From UKL13-2 sp038321965 (GTDB lineage: Bacteria; Pseudomonadota; Gammaproteobacteria; Burkholderiales; Usitatibacteraceae), in NCBI GenBank assembly GCA_038321965.1, contig JBBQFL010000014.1, forward strand, positions 1-64,000: a stretch of 64,000 nucleotides of DNA. Direction: 5' to 3'. The translations under genes and the position numbers were made by a program. The notes beneath the pieces were generated by a model. The model saw only the letters and a program-made list of their open reading frames with translations. It had not been told where the DNA came from and did no database searches. Positions 31,717-39,796 of this stretch are shown here, in pieces (positions within the stretch are counted from its first letter, which is position 1; every line of letters begins with the position of its first letter).

Positions 31717-33990
31717 ATGCAAGAACAGGCGCCAAGTCCACCGCATGCAATAGAGCGTATCTACCGCTTCGCCCATTGCAACGTCAATCTGACACGCATG
31801 CGCGGAGACGTTTTCGGCGGCCTCGCTGCCGCGCTTGTGGCACTACCCCAGGCGCTCGGCAATGGCGCACTCGTTTTTCTGCCGCTCGGTTTGGAGCACG
31901 TTAATGTGGGTATTGTCGCGGGTGTTATTGCCGCAATTGTCGGCGGCTTGGTCGCAACACTAGGCGGGCGTCCTCGATATCAAATATCCGGACCACTCAC
32001 TGCGGCCGCTGTAATCTCGGCATCCTTGGTGGGTTCGTTGGCGGCCAACCCGCTCTTTTCAAGTTCAGCAGGACTCGACGTAGGTGCAATTGCGGCGCTT
32101 GTTTTTCTCGCAGTGTTCCTCGGTGGAGTGGTCCAGGTGCTGTTTTCTGGGCTAAAGCTAGGTAGAGCACTCAAGTTCATCCCGCAACCGGTTTTGGCCG
32201 GCTTTATGTATGGCGTCGCTTTGCAGATAGTTGTACAGCAAGTAAAACCATTGTTCGGGCTCCCCGCCGATACTTCCTTAGCGGACCTATTCAATCATGC
32301 CGACAAGATTCTCCCGAACGCGCTAGTTGTTGGCGCGACGACCGTCATCGCGACCCTTCTAGCGCGTCGACTGTCGGCCCGCGCGCCAGCCCCAATGGTC
32401 GGCCTATTGGCGGGGGTTGCGGCCTATCTGTTGTTGCAAGGCTATTCTGGCCCAGGTGGATTGGGTGAGGTGCTAAAGGCGCTGCCGGAAAACGGGATGA
32501 TTCATTTGCAGTTGCCGGCGATGTTGCAACTTGACTGGGCTCACCTGTGGTTTGGCGTCGCGGTAGATGTCGCCGTGACGGCATTGTTGCTGGCCATTGT
32601 TGGCTCCGTTACGTCGCTCTTGGCCGCAGCAGTGGTGGATGTGTCAACGGGTTCGACGCAAGATGGAGACCGCGCTCTGCTTACACAGGGCATCTGCAAC
32701 ATGTGTTCCGGGGCCCTGGGCGGGCTGTTTAGCGGCGGCTCAACACTGACGGTACTCACAAATTATGAAGCTGGGGGCCGGACCGCTTTGTCTGGTGCAA
32801 CACTTGCCGCGATTTTTTTGGGGCTACTGTTTATCGGCGGGCCGCTGCTTGCGTATGTACCAATGTCTGTGCTTGCGGGCATCATGATCGGGTTGGCTAT
32901 CGGCGTCGTGGACAATTTGATGCGTGACACGTTGCCTAGGGGGCAGCAGGGGCGGCGATTGGACGGTCTGCGTGTCGCAAATTTGGGTATCGTCGTCCTT
33001 GTTGGCGCCACGACCGCTTTTGTAAATATCGTGGCCGCTGTCATCATCGGCGTACTCGCTGCGACTATCCTTTTGGCCGTTCGCCTGAGCACCTCCATCA
33101 TCCATCGCCTGTCCGATGGGGTGTCACGCTCATCACTCAAAGCGCGCGGGATAGAACAGGCTGCATGTCTACGTGCGCAGGGCGGAAAAATAGGCGTCGT
33201 GGAGCTCAGTGGGTTTGTGTTTTTCGGTACGGCTAACCGCATGCGACTTGAAATAGAGGCGTTTGCGCGTGGGCGCACTGCCCTGCTACTTGATTTCCGT
33301 CGCGTATACGACGTCGAAGCGAGTGGTGCTCGCGAATTGGAGGCCTTGGGAAAGAAGTTGAAGGAGCAGGGAATTGCGGTGGCACTTAGTCATATGCAAC
33401 TCAACGAACCTTTGGAACTTTGCCTTCGGTATTCAGGCGCCCAACATTCTATCGATGAGCAACATTGGTTCGCCGATTTGGATCAAGCGCTAGAGTGGGC
33501 TGAAGACATGGTGCTAAAGCGTTGCGGCAAGCAAGTGGAGTCGTCCCGCGAGATTTCCATCGGCAATGCTGAACTCTTTGCTGAGTTCGACAGCTGCCAA
33601 CTGGGGATGCTAAGCGAACTGCTAAAACGGGAAACGCTGGAAGGCGGTGACCTCGTATTTAAGGAGGGGGACGTTGGAGACAAATTGTTTGTTATTACGA
33701 AGGGTTTGGTCAGCATCAAGCTTAAGTTGCCGGGTACCTCTCGTTATCAACGACTGGCGACCTTTGGGCCGGGGATGTTTTTTGGTGAAATGGCGTTGAT
33801 TGAAGGAAAACCGAGGTCTGCAGAAGCACAGGTGATACAAGATTCAATTGTGTATTCGCTAAGCGCCGCTGATGTTACGCGGCTGAGGGTGCAGCATCCC
33901 GAAATAGCGTTCGCGATCCTTGACGGCTTGGCGAAAACATTGGCGTCTCGCCTGCGCACCACAAGCGAACAATTGCGCAATAGCCATTGA
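31717..33990 (+). CDS. SulP-family anion transporter fused to STAS and cyclic-nucleotide-binding domains
   Basis: The product is 757 residues. Residues about 25-480 form the SulP membrane core (MRGDVFGGLAAALVALPQALGNG, GGRPRYQISGPLTAAAV, QPVLAGFMYGVALQI, GGLFSGGSTLTVLTNYEAGGRTALSG). Residues about 488-600 are a STAS domain (VVELSGFVFFGTANRM, LLLDFRRVYDVEASG). Residues about 615-745 are a Crp-like cNMP-binding domain with RETLEGGDLVFKEGDVGDKLFVITKG and the phosphate-binding cassette FGEMALIEGKPRSA, which keeps the Glu and Arg needed to hold a cyclic nucleotide. The expected role is uptake or exchange of an inorganic anion or carboxylate gated by cAMP or cGMP. An adenylyl cyclase gene is encoded about 6 kb downstream on the same strand. 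Confidence 0.85.
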   Translation: MQEQAPSPPHAIERIYRFAHCNVNLTRMRGDVFGGLAAALVALPQALGNGALVFLPLGLEHVNVGIVAGVIAAIVGGLVATLGGRPRYQISGPLTAAAVISASLVGSLAANPLFSSSAGLDVGAIAALVFLAVFLGGVVQVLFSGLKLGRALKFIPQPVLAGFMYGVALQIVVQQVKPLFGLPADTSLADLFNHADKILPNALVVGATTVIATLLARRLSARAPAPMVGLLAGVAAYLLLQGYSGPGGLGEVLKALPENGMIHLQLPAMLQLDWAHLWFGVAVDVAVTALLLAIVGSVTSLLAAAVVDVSTGSTQDGDRALLTQGICNMCSGALGGLFSGGSTLTVLTNYEAGGRTALSGATLAAIFLGLLFIGGPLLAYVPMSVLAGIMIGLAIGVVDNLMRDTLPRGQQGRRLDGLRVANLGIVVLVGATTAFVNIVAAVIIGVLAATILLAVRLSTSIIHRLSDGVSRSSLKARGIEQAACLRAQGGKIGVVELSGFVFFGTANRMRLEIEAFARGRTALLLDFRRVYDVEASGARELEALGKKLKEQGIAVALSHMQLNEPLELCLRYSGAQHSIDEQHWFADLDQALEWAEDMVLKRCGKQVESSREISIGNAELFAEFDSCQLGMLSELLKRETLEGGDLVFKEGDVGDKLFVITKGLVSIKLKLPGTSRYQRLATFGPGMFFGEMALIEGKPRSAEAQVIQDSIVYSLSAADVTRLRVQHPEIAFAILDGLAKTLASRLRTTSEQLRNSH

Positions 33991-34298
33991 CCAAGGTGAG
34001 AGGTAGTTTGCGACGGCGCCAAAAGGATACTTTTCTTCTTCTTGCGTCAAAGGGGGTTTAGCTTCGAAAACTCGTTTAGAATAATCCAATATGCAGCTAT
34101 TGCCGGGGGGCGTCATCAGTTGCGGTCAAGAAGGTCCAATCAGTTGTTCTCAGCCAATCCGCTGAGTTCAGATCTTCATCGCGTGCTCTGTAGCTGCGGA
34201 CAAGGGAGCTTGATCAATTACCGCGGATCAGCACAACAGCACCACTTAACGCTATGGCGCCGTAGGCTGAGTCATGTCAGCCCGAAAGCAAAACGAGA
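33991..34298 (+). other. Intergenic region before alr, no gene seen
   Basis: About 308 bases with no convincing frame, hairpin terminator or repeat. An AT-rich patch around 34070-34095 (TTTAGAATAATCCAATATG) could contain a -10 element for the downstream genes, but no matched -35 was seen. Confidence 0.4.
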
Positions 34299-35384
34299 AT
34301 GCCAAGACCAATTTTCGCCACCATTCACCTAGCAGCCCTGCAGCACAACCTTGATGTTGCGCGTCGGCAAGCCCCAACATCAAAAATATGGGCCGTTGCC
34401 AAAGCAAACGCCTATGGTCATGGGCTCGAGCGCGCCATGCGAGGATTTTCTGACGCAGACGGCATCGCATTGATCGAGATTGAAGCGGCCATTCGATTGC
34501 GTGAGATGGGATGGACGAAACCGATTCTGCTTCTGCAGGGGGTTTATGAACAAGCGGACCTGTTGCCCGTGGCAGCGCATAGGCTTCACATCGTCGTTCA
34601 TTCAAACGCGCAAATAGAAATGCTGGAGCATTTACCAAAGGGTCCTGCCATTGATGTGTATCTCAAAGTCAACTCTGGGATGAACCGCCTCGGATTTCCC
34701 CCTGAGGCTACGGCGGGGGCGCATGCCCGTATGCGGGCCATTGTAAGAGTGGGGACCATCTCTCTGATGACACATTTTGCCAATTCCTACGCTAGGGTTC
34801 CGCCGGAGCGCGGGATCTCGGTGGATACACAAATTACGCGGTTCAACGCGCTGGCTCAGGCGCTTGGCGGAGCACTGAGTTTGGCGGACTCCGCTATGCT
34901 GCTCACCAAGCCTGAGACGCACGCTGACTGGGTCAGGCCAGGCGTCATGCTTTATGGCGCGACGGTCTTTCCTAACCAATGCGCAGCGGACTTGGAACTG
35001 CTCCCAACGATGACACTTAGCAGCGAAATCATTGGCATTCAGGATATTAACGTTGGGGATTCCGTTGGGTATGGGAGCCGCTATGTCGCCGATCGGCCAA
35101 CTCGGATTGGCGTGGTCGCATGCGGTTACATTGACGGTTATCCTCGCTCAGCGCAAGACGGAACACCGGTATTGGTCGATGGAATCAAGACACGCCTCAT
35201 TGGCCGCGTTTCGATGGACTCCATCACCGTCGATTTGTCGCCGATCGCACATGCCAGGATTGGGAGCAAGGTCACGCTTTGGGGGCAAGGCTTGCCGATT
35301 GAGGAAGTCGCAACAGCCGCCGGCACCATCGCCTGCGAACTGATGTGTGGCTTGACGCGGCGCGTTCGAGTCCTAGACGGCTAA
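34299..35384 (+). CDS. alr: Alanine racemase
   Basis: The product is 361 residues, the usual length. The N-terminal barrel has the PLP lysine motif IWAVAKANAYGHG (Lys35), the LKVNSGMNRLGF block, the substrate loop MTHFANSY and the WVRPGVMLYGATVF motif. The second catalytic base, Tyr, lies in GDSVGYGSRYVAD (about residue 257), followed by VACGYIDGYPRS and GRVSMDSITVDLS. The enzyme interconverts L- and D-alanine in the cytoplasm, supplying D-Ala for peptidoglycan or enabling D-Ala catabolism. It lies 68 bases upstream of the binding-protein/sensor operon on the same strand, so a link with ligand sensing is possible. A related amino-acid racemase specificity cannot be excluded. Confidence 0.9.
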   Translation: MPRPIFATIHLAALQHNLDVARRQAPTSKIWAVAKANAYGHGLERAMRGFSDADGIALIEIEAAIRLREMGWTKPILLLQGVYEQADLLPVAAHRLHIVVHSNAQIEMLEHLPKGPAIDVYLKVNSGMNRLGFPPEATAGAHARMRAIVRVGTISLMTHFANSYARVPPERGISVDTQITRFNALAQALGGALSLADSAMLLTKPETHADWVRPGVMLYGATVFPNQCAADLELLPTMTLSSEIIGIQDINVGDSVGYGSRYVADRPTRIGVVACGYIDGYPRSAQDGTPVLVDGIKTRLIGRVSMDSITVDLSPIAHARIGSKVTLWGQGLPIEEVATAAGTIACELMCGLTRRVRVLDG

Positions 35385-35452
35385 GACGATTTGGTGCACA
35401 ACATGCAATTTCTACTAGCAACAGCGGTCGCGTATTCTATTTGGAGCGCTTG

Positions 35453-36640
35453 ATGAAAAAACTCTTGATTTCTTTTTCGCTTGCTTGCGTGCTCGCCTGG
35501 ACATCGCTCTCGGCATTTTCTGCGGGGGGTCCGGACACAGCGACCACGCCCAGTCTCAATAATGGGAAGAAGTGGCGGGTTGGCTACATCGAGACCGGGC
35601 CCTATGCCAATTACGCCGGCACGTTTTACTACTTGCTACGTGGGCTTGAATCGCGGGGGTGGGTGAAGGGTGTCGACAGGGTTCCCTTCATTTGGGGGCA
35701 ATTGGATACCAAAGCCATGTGGGTCTTCCTGAGCACCACAAAAGACGTAAGCCAATTCATAGAGTTTGTCCCCGATGCCTATTATTCGTTGAAGTCCATG
35801 CCGGGCAAGGAGGCGGAAGTCTTGCGTCGTTTCAGCGACAAGCAAGACGCCGATTTGCTGATTGTTATGGGCACGGTGGCTGGTAAGTTGATGGCGGTAG
35901 ACCAGAATCAGTCGAAAACCATGGTTTTTTCAACCAGTAACGCATTCAAAAGCGGCATCGTCAATACGGCAGAATTGTCCGGACGTCGAATGATCTGGGC
36001 GCATATGGATCCCTTCCGCTACAAGCAGCAACTGCAGGTTTTCTCCGACATCTTCCATTTCAAAAAAATGGGCGTGACCTACGAAGACTCTCCCAACGGC
36101 AAAGCGTTTGCGGCGTTGGACGATATAGAGGCGGTCGCAAAAGAAAAAAAGTTTGAGATCGTCCGCAAATTGGTGCAGGGGGCCAAGAACGCTGAGGACC
36201 AAGACCGTTATTACAACGACCTCTTGATCGCACATCAAGAGTTGGCGGGCCAGGTGGACGGCTTTTACTATGCCATTTCTCCTGCGCCCGGCCTTAAGCC
36301 GGAGCACCTGTATCCCGTTCTCCAGCCGTTCTACGACAAGAAAATACCCGTCTTCAGCCAGTTAGGCGACGAAGATGTCAGCCGCGGGGCCATGATGAGC
36401 ATTGCCCGCGCCGACTTTGCGGGCATGGGTCAGTTTGGGGCGGAACAATTGGTCAAATTGCTCAATGGTGCAAGCGCCGACTCGCTGCCACAGGTTTATT
36501 CGGATACGCCCACCATCGCGCTCAATCTTGAAGTCACCAAGCGCATTGGTTACAAACCGCCGTTCGAGATCTTGCTCGTCTCCGACAAAATTTTCTTGAG
36601 CGTCGAAAAGCCGCTCCCTCCCGCCAGCGCAGCGAAGTAA
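35453..36640 (+). CDS. ABC-type periplasmic substrate-binding protein (TrpX-like ABC_sub_bind family)
   Basis: About 395 residues. ATG 35453 is chosen: GGAG lies about six bases upstream and the Sec signal MKKLLISFSLACVLAWTSLSAFS follows; the frame is open to 35345 but that overlaps alr. The body has the two-lobed pattern of PF04392-type proteins: WRVGYIETGPYANYAG at the start of lobe 1, ADLLIVMGTVAGKLM, KMGVTYEDSPNGKAF, and the typical ending ALNLEVTKRIGYKPPFEILLVSDKIF. No ABC permease or ATPase gene accompanies it. The next gene starts ten bases downstream and encodes a membrane sensor fused to an MFS transporter, so this protein may deliver its ligand to that sensor rather than to an ABC importer. 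This is inference. Confidence 0.8.
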   Translation: MKKLLISFSLACVLAWTSLSAFSAGGPDTATTPSLNNGKKWRVGYIETGPYANYAGTFYYLLRGLESRGWVKGVDRVPFIWGQLDTKAMWVFLSTTKDVSQFIEFVPDAYYSLKSMPGKEAEVLRRFSDKQDADLLIVMGTVAGKLMAVDQNQSKTMVFSTSNAFKSGIVNTAELSGRRMIWAHMDPFRYKQQLQVFSDIFHFKKMGVTYEDSPNGKAFAALDDIEAVAKEKKFEIVRKLVQGAKNAEDQDRYYNDLLIAHQELAGQVDGFYYAISPAPGLKPEHLYPVLQPFYDKKIPVFSQLGDEDVSRGAMMSIARADFAGMGQFGAEQLVKLLNGASADSLPQVYSDTPTIALNLEVTKRIGYKPPFEILLVSDKIFLSVEKPLPPASAAK

Positions 36641-36650
36641 GGAGCATCAA

Positions 36651-39038
36651 ATGTCGTTGAGCAAAATCCGGTTTCTCTTCATCGTTTCGGCGCTGATGAT
36701 CCTTGTGCTCGCACTCGGCTTTGGTGCGGCCCTCAGCACGGGTGCCTTTAAGAAGAGTTTGACGGAGTCCTACGTTTCCAGCTACGTTCTCAACGGCGGC
36801 GAGACCGTCCGCCGCATTGAGTACGCGCTCAAATACGGCAAGCAACTGGATAATTTCTTCGGAATACAAAGTATCCTACGTGAGGTCAAAGACAAGGCTG
36901 CGGCAGTGCGAGACGTGACGGTCGTTCTGGCGGACGGTCGCGTCGTGTACGGCACTGTGCCCAATAGTCGCTCGCGCTTCACGGGGGCGTTGCTGGTCCA
37001 GTTGAAGGAGATGATGCGGACCGGCGCCAACCCCACTGGCTGGAAACTTGTCGACCATGAGTACCACACGCTCATTGCGATCCATGACCAGGCCGGGACG
37101 CCGATTGGTGCAATGGATATCCAGTTCGAGGAATCCGTGGTTGCACCCTACGCAGATGCTTTCGAGCAAAAAACACTTAAACAAACGCTGATCGTAGGGG
37201 GTATCGCTGCGGCCGTCTTGCTGTTGATCCTGCTGCGTACGCAAATTGTAGACGCCCAGACCGGCAAACTTCGCACAAGGCAGCTCCTCACGGCGGTGCT
37301 GTTGGTGATCGGCGGCGCGCAAATCGTGCTGACCGTTCTGGCCATCCGCGAGTCTCAACCGGTGTATCTAACGACGGTCGCGCGAAACCACCAGCTCGTG
37401 GGTCAGCTCGTGCAAGACAACATCAACAAAGTTGTCGCGAAGGGCGTCCCTTATGGCGGCCTGTCTGGTGTCGATAGCTGGATGAACTCAATCCCCATCG
37501 CCCTGCCGGAGGTTGAGAGTATTGTGTTGACTGACGAGACCGGTGTGCCGCTGTACAGCACGTCTCGATCCGATGGCCGGGACAACGCTAGCTACCTGGC
37601 GCAGCTGAATGCAGCGAATGTCAGCAAGACCAAACTGGCCAAAGATTCCAGTGGCATGAGTGCGCAGGCCGTGGTTGCTCTATCGCAGGCGTACATTCAA
37701 TCTCGAAGCCGGGCGATCATTATCGATGCGATAACCCTCCTTGTGACGACCATACTGTTTAGCGTAGAGATCGTCCTGTTTTTGGGTATTTTCTTCCACC
37801 AGCAGGCTTTGGCCGCCTCTGCCAAGGCGCACGTCGCAGACGCCACAGCGACATCGGCGGACGAAACCGCCATCGTGCGCCCGCTCGCCTTTATGTTCTT
37901 TTTGGCGGCCAGCATGTCCGCCTCATTTTTGCCAATCATCTTGAAAGGCGTCGATCCAATCTTTGGTCTACCGGAAAATATCTTCCTCGGACTACCGCTG
38001 ACAGTAGAGCTATTGGCCAGCATTGCCTCAACAATGGCCACCGGGGTAATCTTGGATAAGAAGGGCTGGCGCCCGCCGTTCATGGTTGGCCTGCTGGTAA
38101 TTTCACTAGGCACCTTGTTGTCCGCAATTTCTTCAACCACCGCAATGTTGCTGCTGTCTCGGTTGGTCGTCGGTGTGGGCTATGGATTCTCCTGGATGGC
38201 GCTGCGAGGTTTTGTTGCCTACGCCAAGACCGAAGAAGGACAAACAATGGGGTTTGCGTCATTGAATTCCGGCATCTACGCCGGCATCAATTGCGGCGTG
38301 ATCCTTGGCGCTCTGCTCATTGACCGGCTGGCTTACTCAGGCATATTTTGGATGTCCTTGGCGCTCTTTGTGGTGGCCACTGGATTCGCCTTGGCGTTCA
38401 CGTCGAATCGAGCTCCCCCTGACCACCTTAAAGATGCTTTGCCAACGGCCGGCACAGAGTCCACTTTGTTCGGTGACTCCAGAGTGCTGATCTTCTTTGC
38501 GGCAGTGGCGATCCCAACGGCGATCTGCTTGATGTTCCTGAACTATTACGTTCCCGTATACGCTCGCACAATCGGGCTCAGCGCCGGGGACGTCGGAAGA
38601 CTGTTCCTTCTGTACGGACTTTGTGTTGTTTATCTGGGGCCCGTGTTAAGTCGCACTGTCATCCAGAAATACTCGTTCAAATTGTCAACGGGTGCTAGCT
38701 TTGCGCTCGTAATTGTCGGCTTGCTCGCTTTCGGCTTTTTCCCAAGTCTGCTCACCTGCACCTTTGCGGTGTTGATGCTCGGTCTTTCCGATGGCATGGG
38801 CCTGGTAGCTCAAAACAACTACTTTCTCTCGCTACCTTCGGTCAAACAATTCGGGGTCGGCAAGTCCATGGGTATTTTCAGTATCGTGCGGAAGGTGGGG
38901 CAAACTCTAGGTCCACTGGTCTTGGCTTGGCTTACGCTGGTGACCTTAGGTATTGGTTGGATGGCCGTCGTTATGGCGCTAGCGCTACTCACCTTCATGG
39001 TCACCTCGCGTGCCGCCAAGGGGGCCGTTCAAGCATGA
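36651..39038 (+). CDS. Two-sensor membrane protein fused to a major facilitator superfamily transporter
   Basis: The product is 795 residues. Residues about 7-29 are the first membrane helix; about 30-178 a periplasmic Cache-like sensor (VRRIEYALKYGKQLDNFFGI, VVLADGRVVYGT, GAMDIQF); then two helices (about 180-232), a second periplasmic segment (about 235-360, SIVLTDETGVPLYST) and a fourth helix. From about 415 to the end is an MFS permease of about 12 helices, with the signature GVILDKKGWRPPFMVGLL and LLLSRLVVGVGYGFSWMALRG. The sensor part resembles that of the cyclase at 39797 (IEYALKYGK versus IEYGLKYGK, same helix spacing). It starts ten bases after the binding-protein gene and overlaps the next gene by ATGA. 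A ligand-gated transporter or a transporter-like receptor is likely. Confidence 0.8.
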   Translation: MSLSKIRFLFIVSALMILVLALGFGAALSTGAFKKSLTESYVSSYVLNGGETVRRIEYALKYGKQLDNFFGIQSILREVKDKAAAVRDVTVVLADGRVVYGTVPNSRSRFTGALLVQLKEMMRTGANPTGWKLVDHEYHTLIAIHDQAGTPIGAMDIQFEESVVAPYADAFEQKTLKQTLIVGGIAAAVLLLILLRTQIVDAQTGKLRTRQLLTAVLLVIGGAQIVLTVLAIRESQPVYLTTVARNHQLVGQLVQDNINKVVAKGVPYGGLSGVDSWMNSIPIALPEVESIVLTDETGVPLYSTSRSDGRDNASYLAQLNAANVSKTKLAKDSSGMSAQAVVALSQAYIQSRSRAIIIDAITLLVTTILFSVEIVLFLGIFFHQQALAASAKAHVADATATSADETAIVRPLAFMFFLAASMSASFLPIILKGVDPIFGLPENIFLGLPLTVELLASIASTMATGVILDKKGWRPPFMVGLLVISLGTLLSAISSTTAMLLLSRLVVGVGYGFSWMALRGFVAYAKTEEGQTMGFASLNSGIYAGINCGVILGALLIDRLAYSGIFWMSLALFVVATGFALAFTSNRAPPDHLKDALPTAGTESTLFGDSRVLIFFAAVAIPTAICLMFLNYYVPVYARTIGLSAGDVGRLFLLYGLCVVYLGPVLSRTVIQKYSFKLSTGASFALVIVGLLAFGFFPSLLTCTFAVLMLGLSDGMGLVAQNNYFLSLPSVKQFGVGKSMGIFSIVRKVGQTLGPLVLAWLTLVTLGIGWMAVVMALALLTFMVTSRAAKGAVQA

Positions 39039-39781
39039 CGCCCCGGCCCGCTCAGCTTCAAGATCTATTCATTACCCAACTTGATCAGGGGCGGGTCAGT
39101 GAGCTGCTTGAGCTGCAGCGCGTCGTGTGTGAACATCTTGAGCGGCCGGAGTTGTACTTCCCAGTCACAGCGGCTGAAATGGCCGACCTAGTCGGGCCAG
39201 AGGGATTGTGTCTTGGCATTGAACATCACGGGCGACTGGTGGCATTCTTCGGCGTTTTGTTCATGGGGGATCGGCCAGGTAACGTTGGGTTGGATTTGGG
39301 ATTGCCGGCCGAGGAGCTTCCATTGGTCGCCTACTTCATGGCTGTCAACGTCCTGCCCAGCTATCGGGGGAGGGGGTTGCAACAGATTCTGACGCACGCA
39401 TTGTTTGGCGTCATGGGGATTGCCCCTCAGAATTGTGTCGGCGACGCGGGCAGCAGAATACTGCGGAATTTTTTTTCCACCCACGCACCTGCCCCCTTGC
39501 CGTCGTTTCAATGGCAATGTTCAACGGTGTCACCCCTCAATCCGGCCAGCCTCAATACATTCTTGAGTTGTGGGTTTCGCATCGCTGGTCTCAAGCCAAA
39601 GTATTTGGGGTACCTGCGCTATCTCCTGATCCGTGAGCGCAATGGCTTTGGCGGCGGCGGCGCTCAATCGACAGCAGTACCCTTGCACGACTACGAGCGT
39701 CAAGCAGATCTGTTGACGCGCAGCATGGTGGGCATTCGACTAGACCGAACCCAGGGGACACCAACGGTTCACTATGTTTGA
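39035..39781 (+). CDS. GNAT-family acyltransferase
   Basis: About 248 residues from ATG 39035, which overlaps the stop of the MFS fusion (ATGA), so translation is coupled. The frame is open further upstream inside the preceding gene, but that part has no domain. The acetyl-CoA motif is clear: YFMAVNVLPSYRGRGLQQILTHALFG (about residues 97-120), with the R/Q-x-x-G-x-G/A signature as YRGRGLQ. Ahead of it lie an acidic substrate segment and LCLGIEHHGRLVAFFGVLFM, the usual beta strands. The substrate is unknown; position in a sensing operon suggests modification of the sensed ligand or of a protein partner. The cyclase gene starts 15 bases downstream. Confidence 0.75.
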   Translation: MTPRPAQLQDLFITQLDQGRVSELLELQRVVCEHLERPELYFPVTAAEMADLVGPEGLCLGIEHHGRLVAFFGVLFMGDRPGNVGLDLGLPAEELPLVAYFMAVNVLPSYRGRGLQQILTHALFGVMGIAPQNCVGDAGSRILRNFFSTHAPAPLPSFQWQCSTVSPLNPASLNTFLSCGFRIAGLKPKYLGYLRYLLIRERNGFGGGGAQSTAVPLHDYERQADLLTRSMVGIRLDRTQGTPTVHYV

Positions 39782-39796
39782 GGCAAAGGAATCTGC

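Noticed and set aside
34042..34332. Plus-strand frame of 96 codons before alr
   Set aside because: It has no family features and overlaps the clear start of alr.
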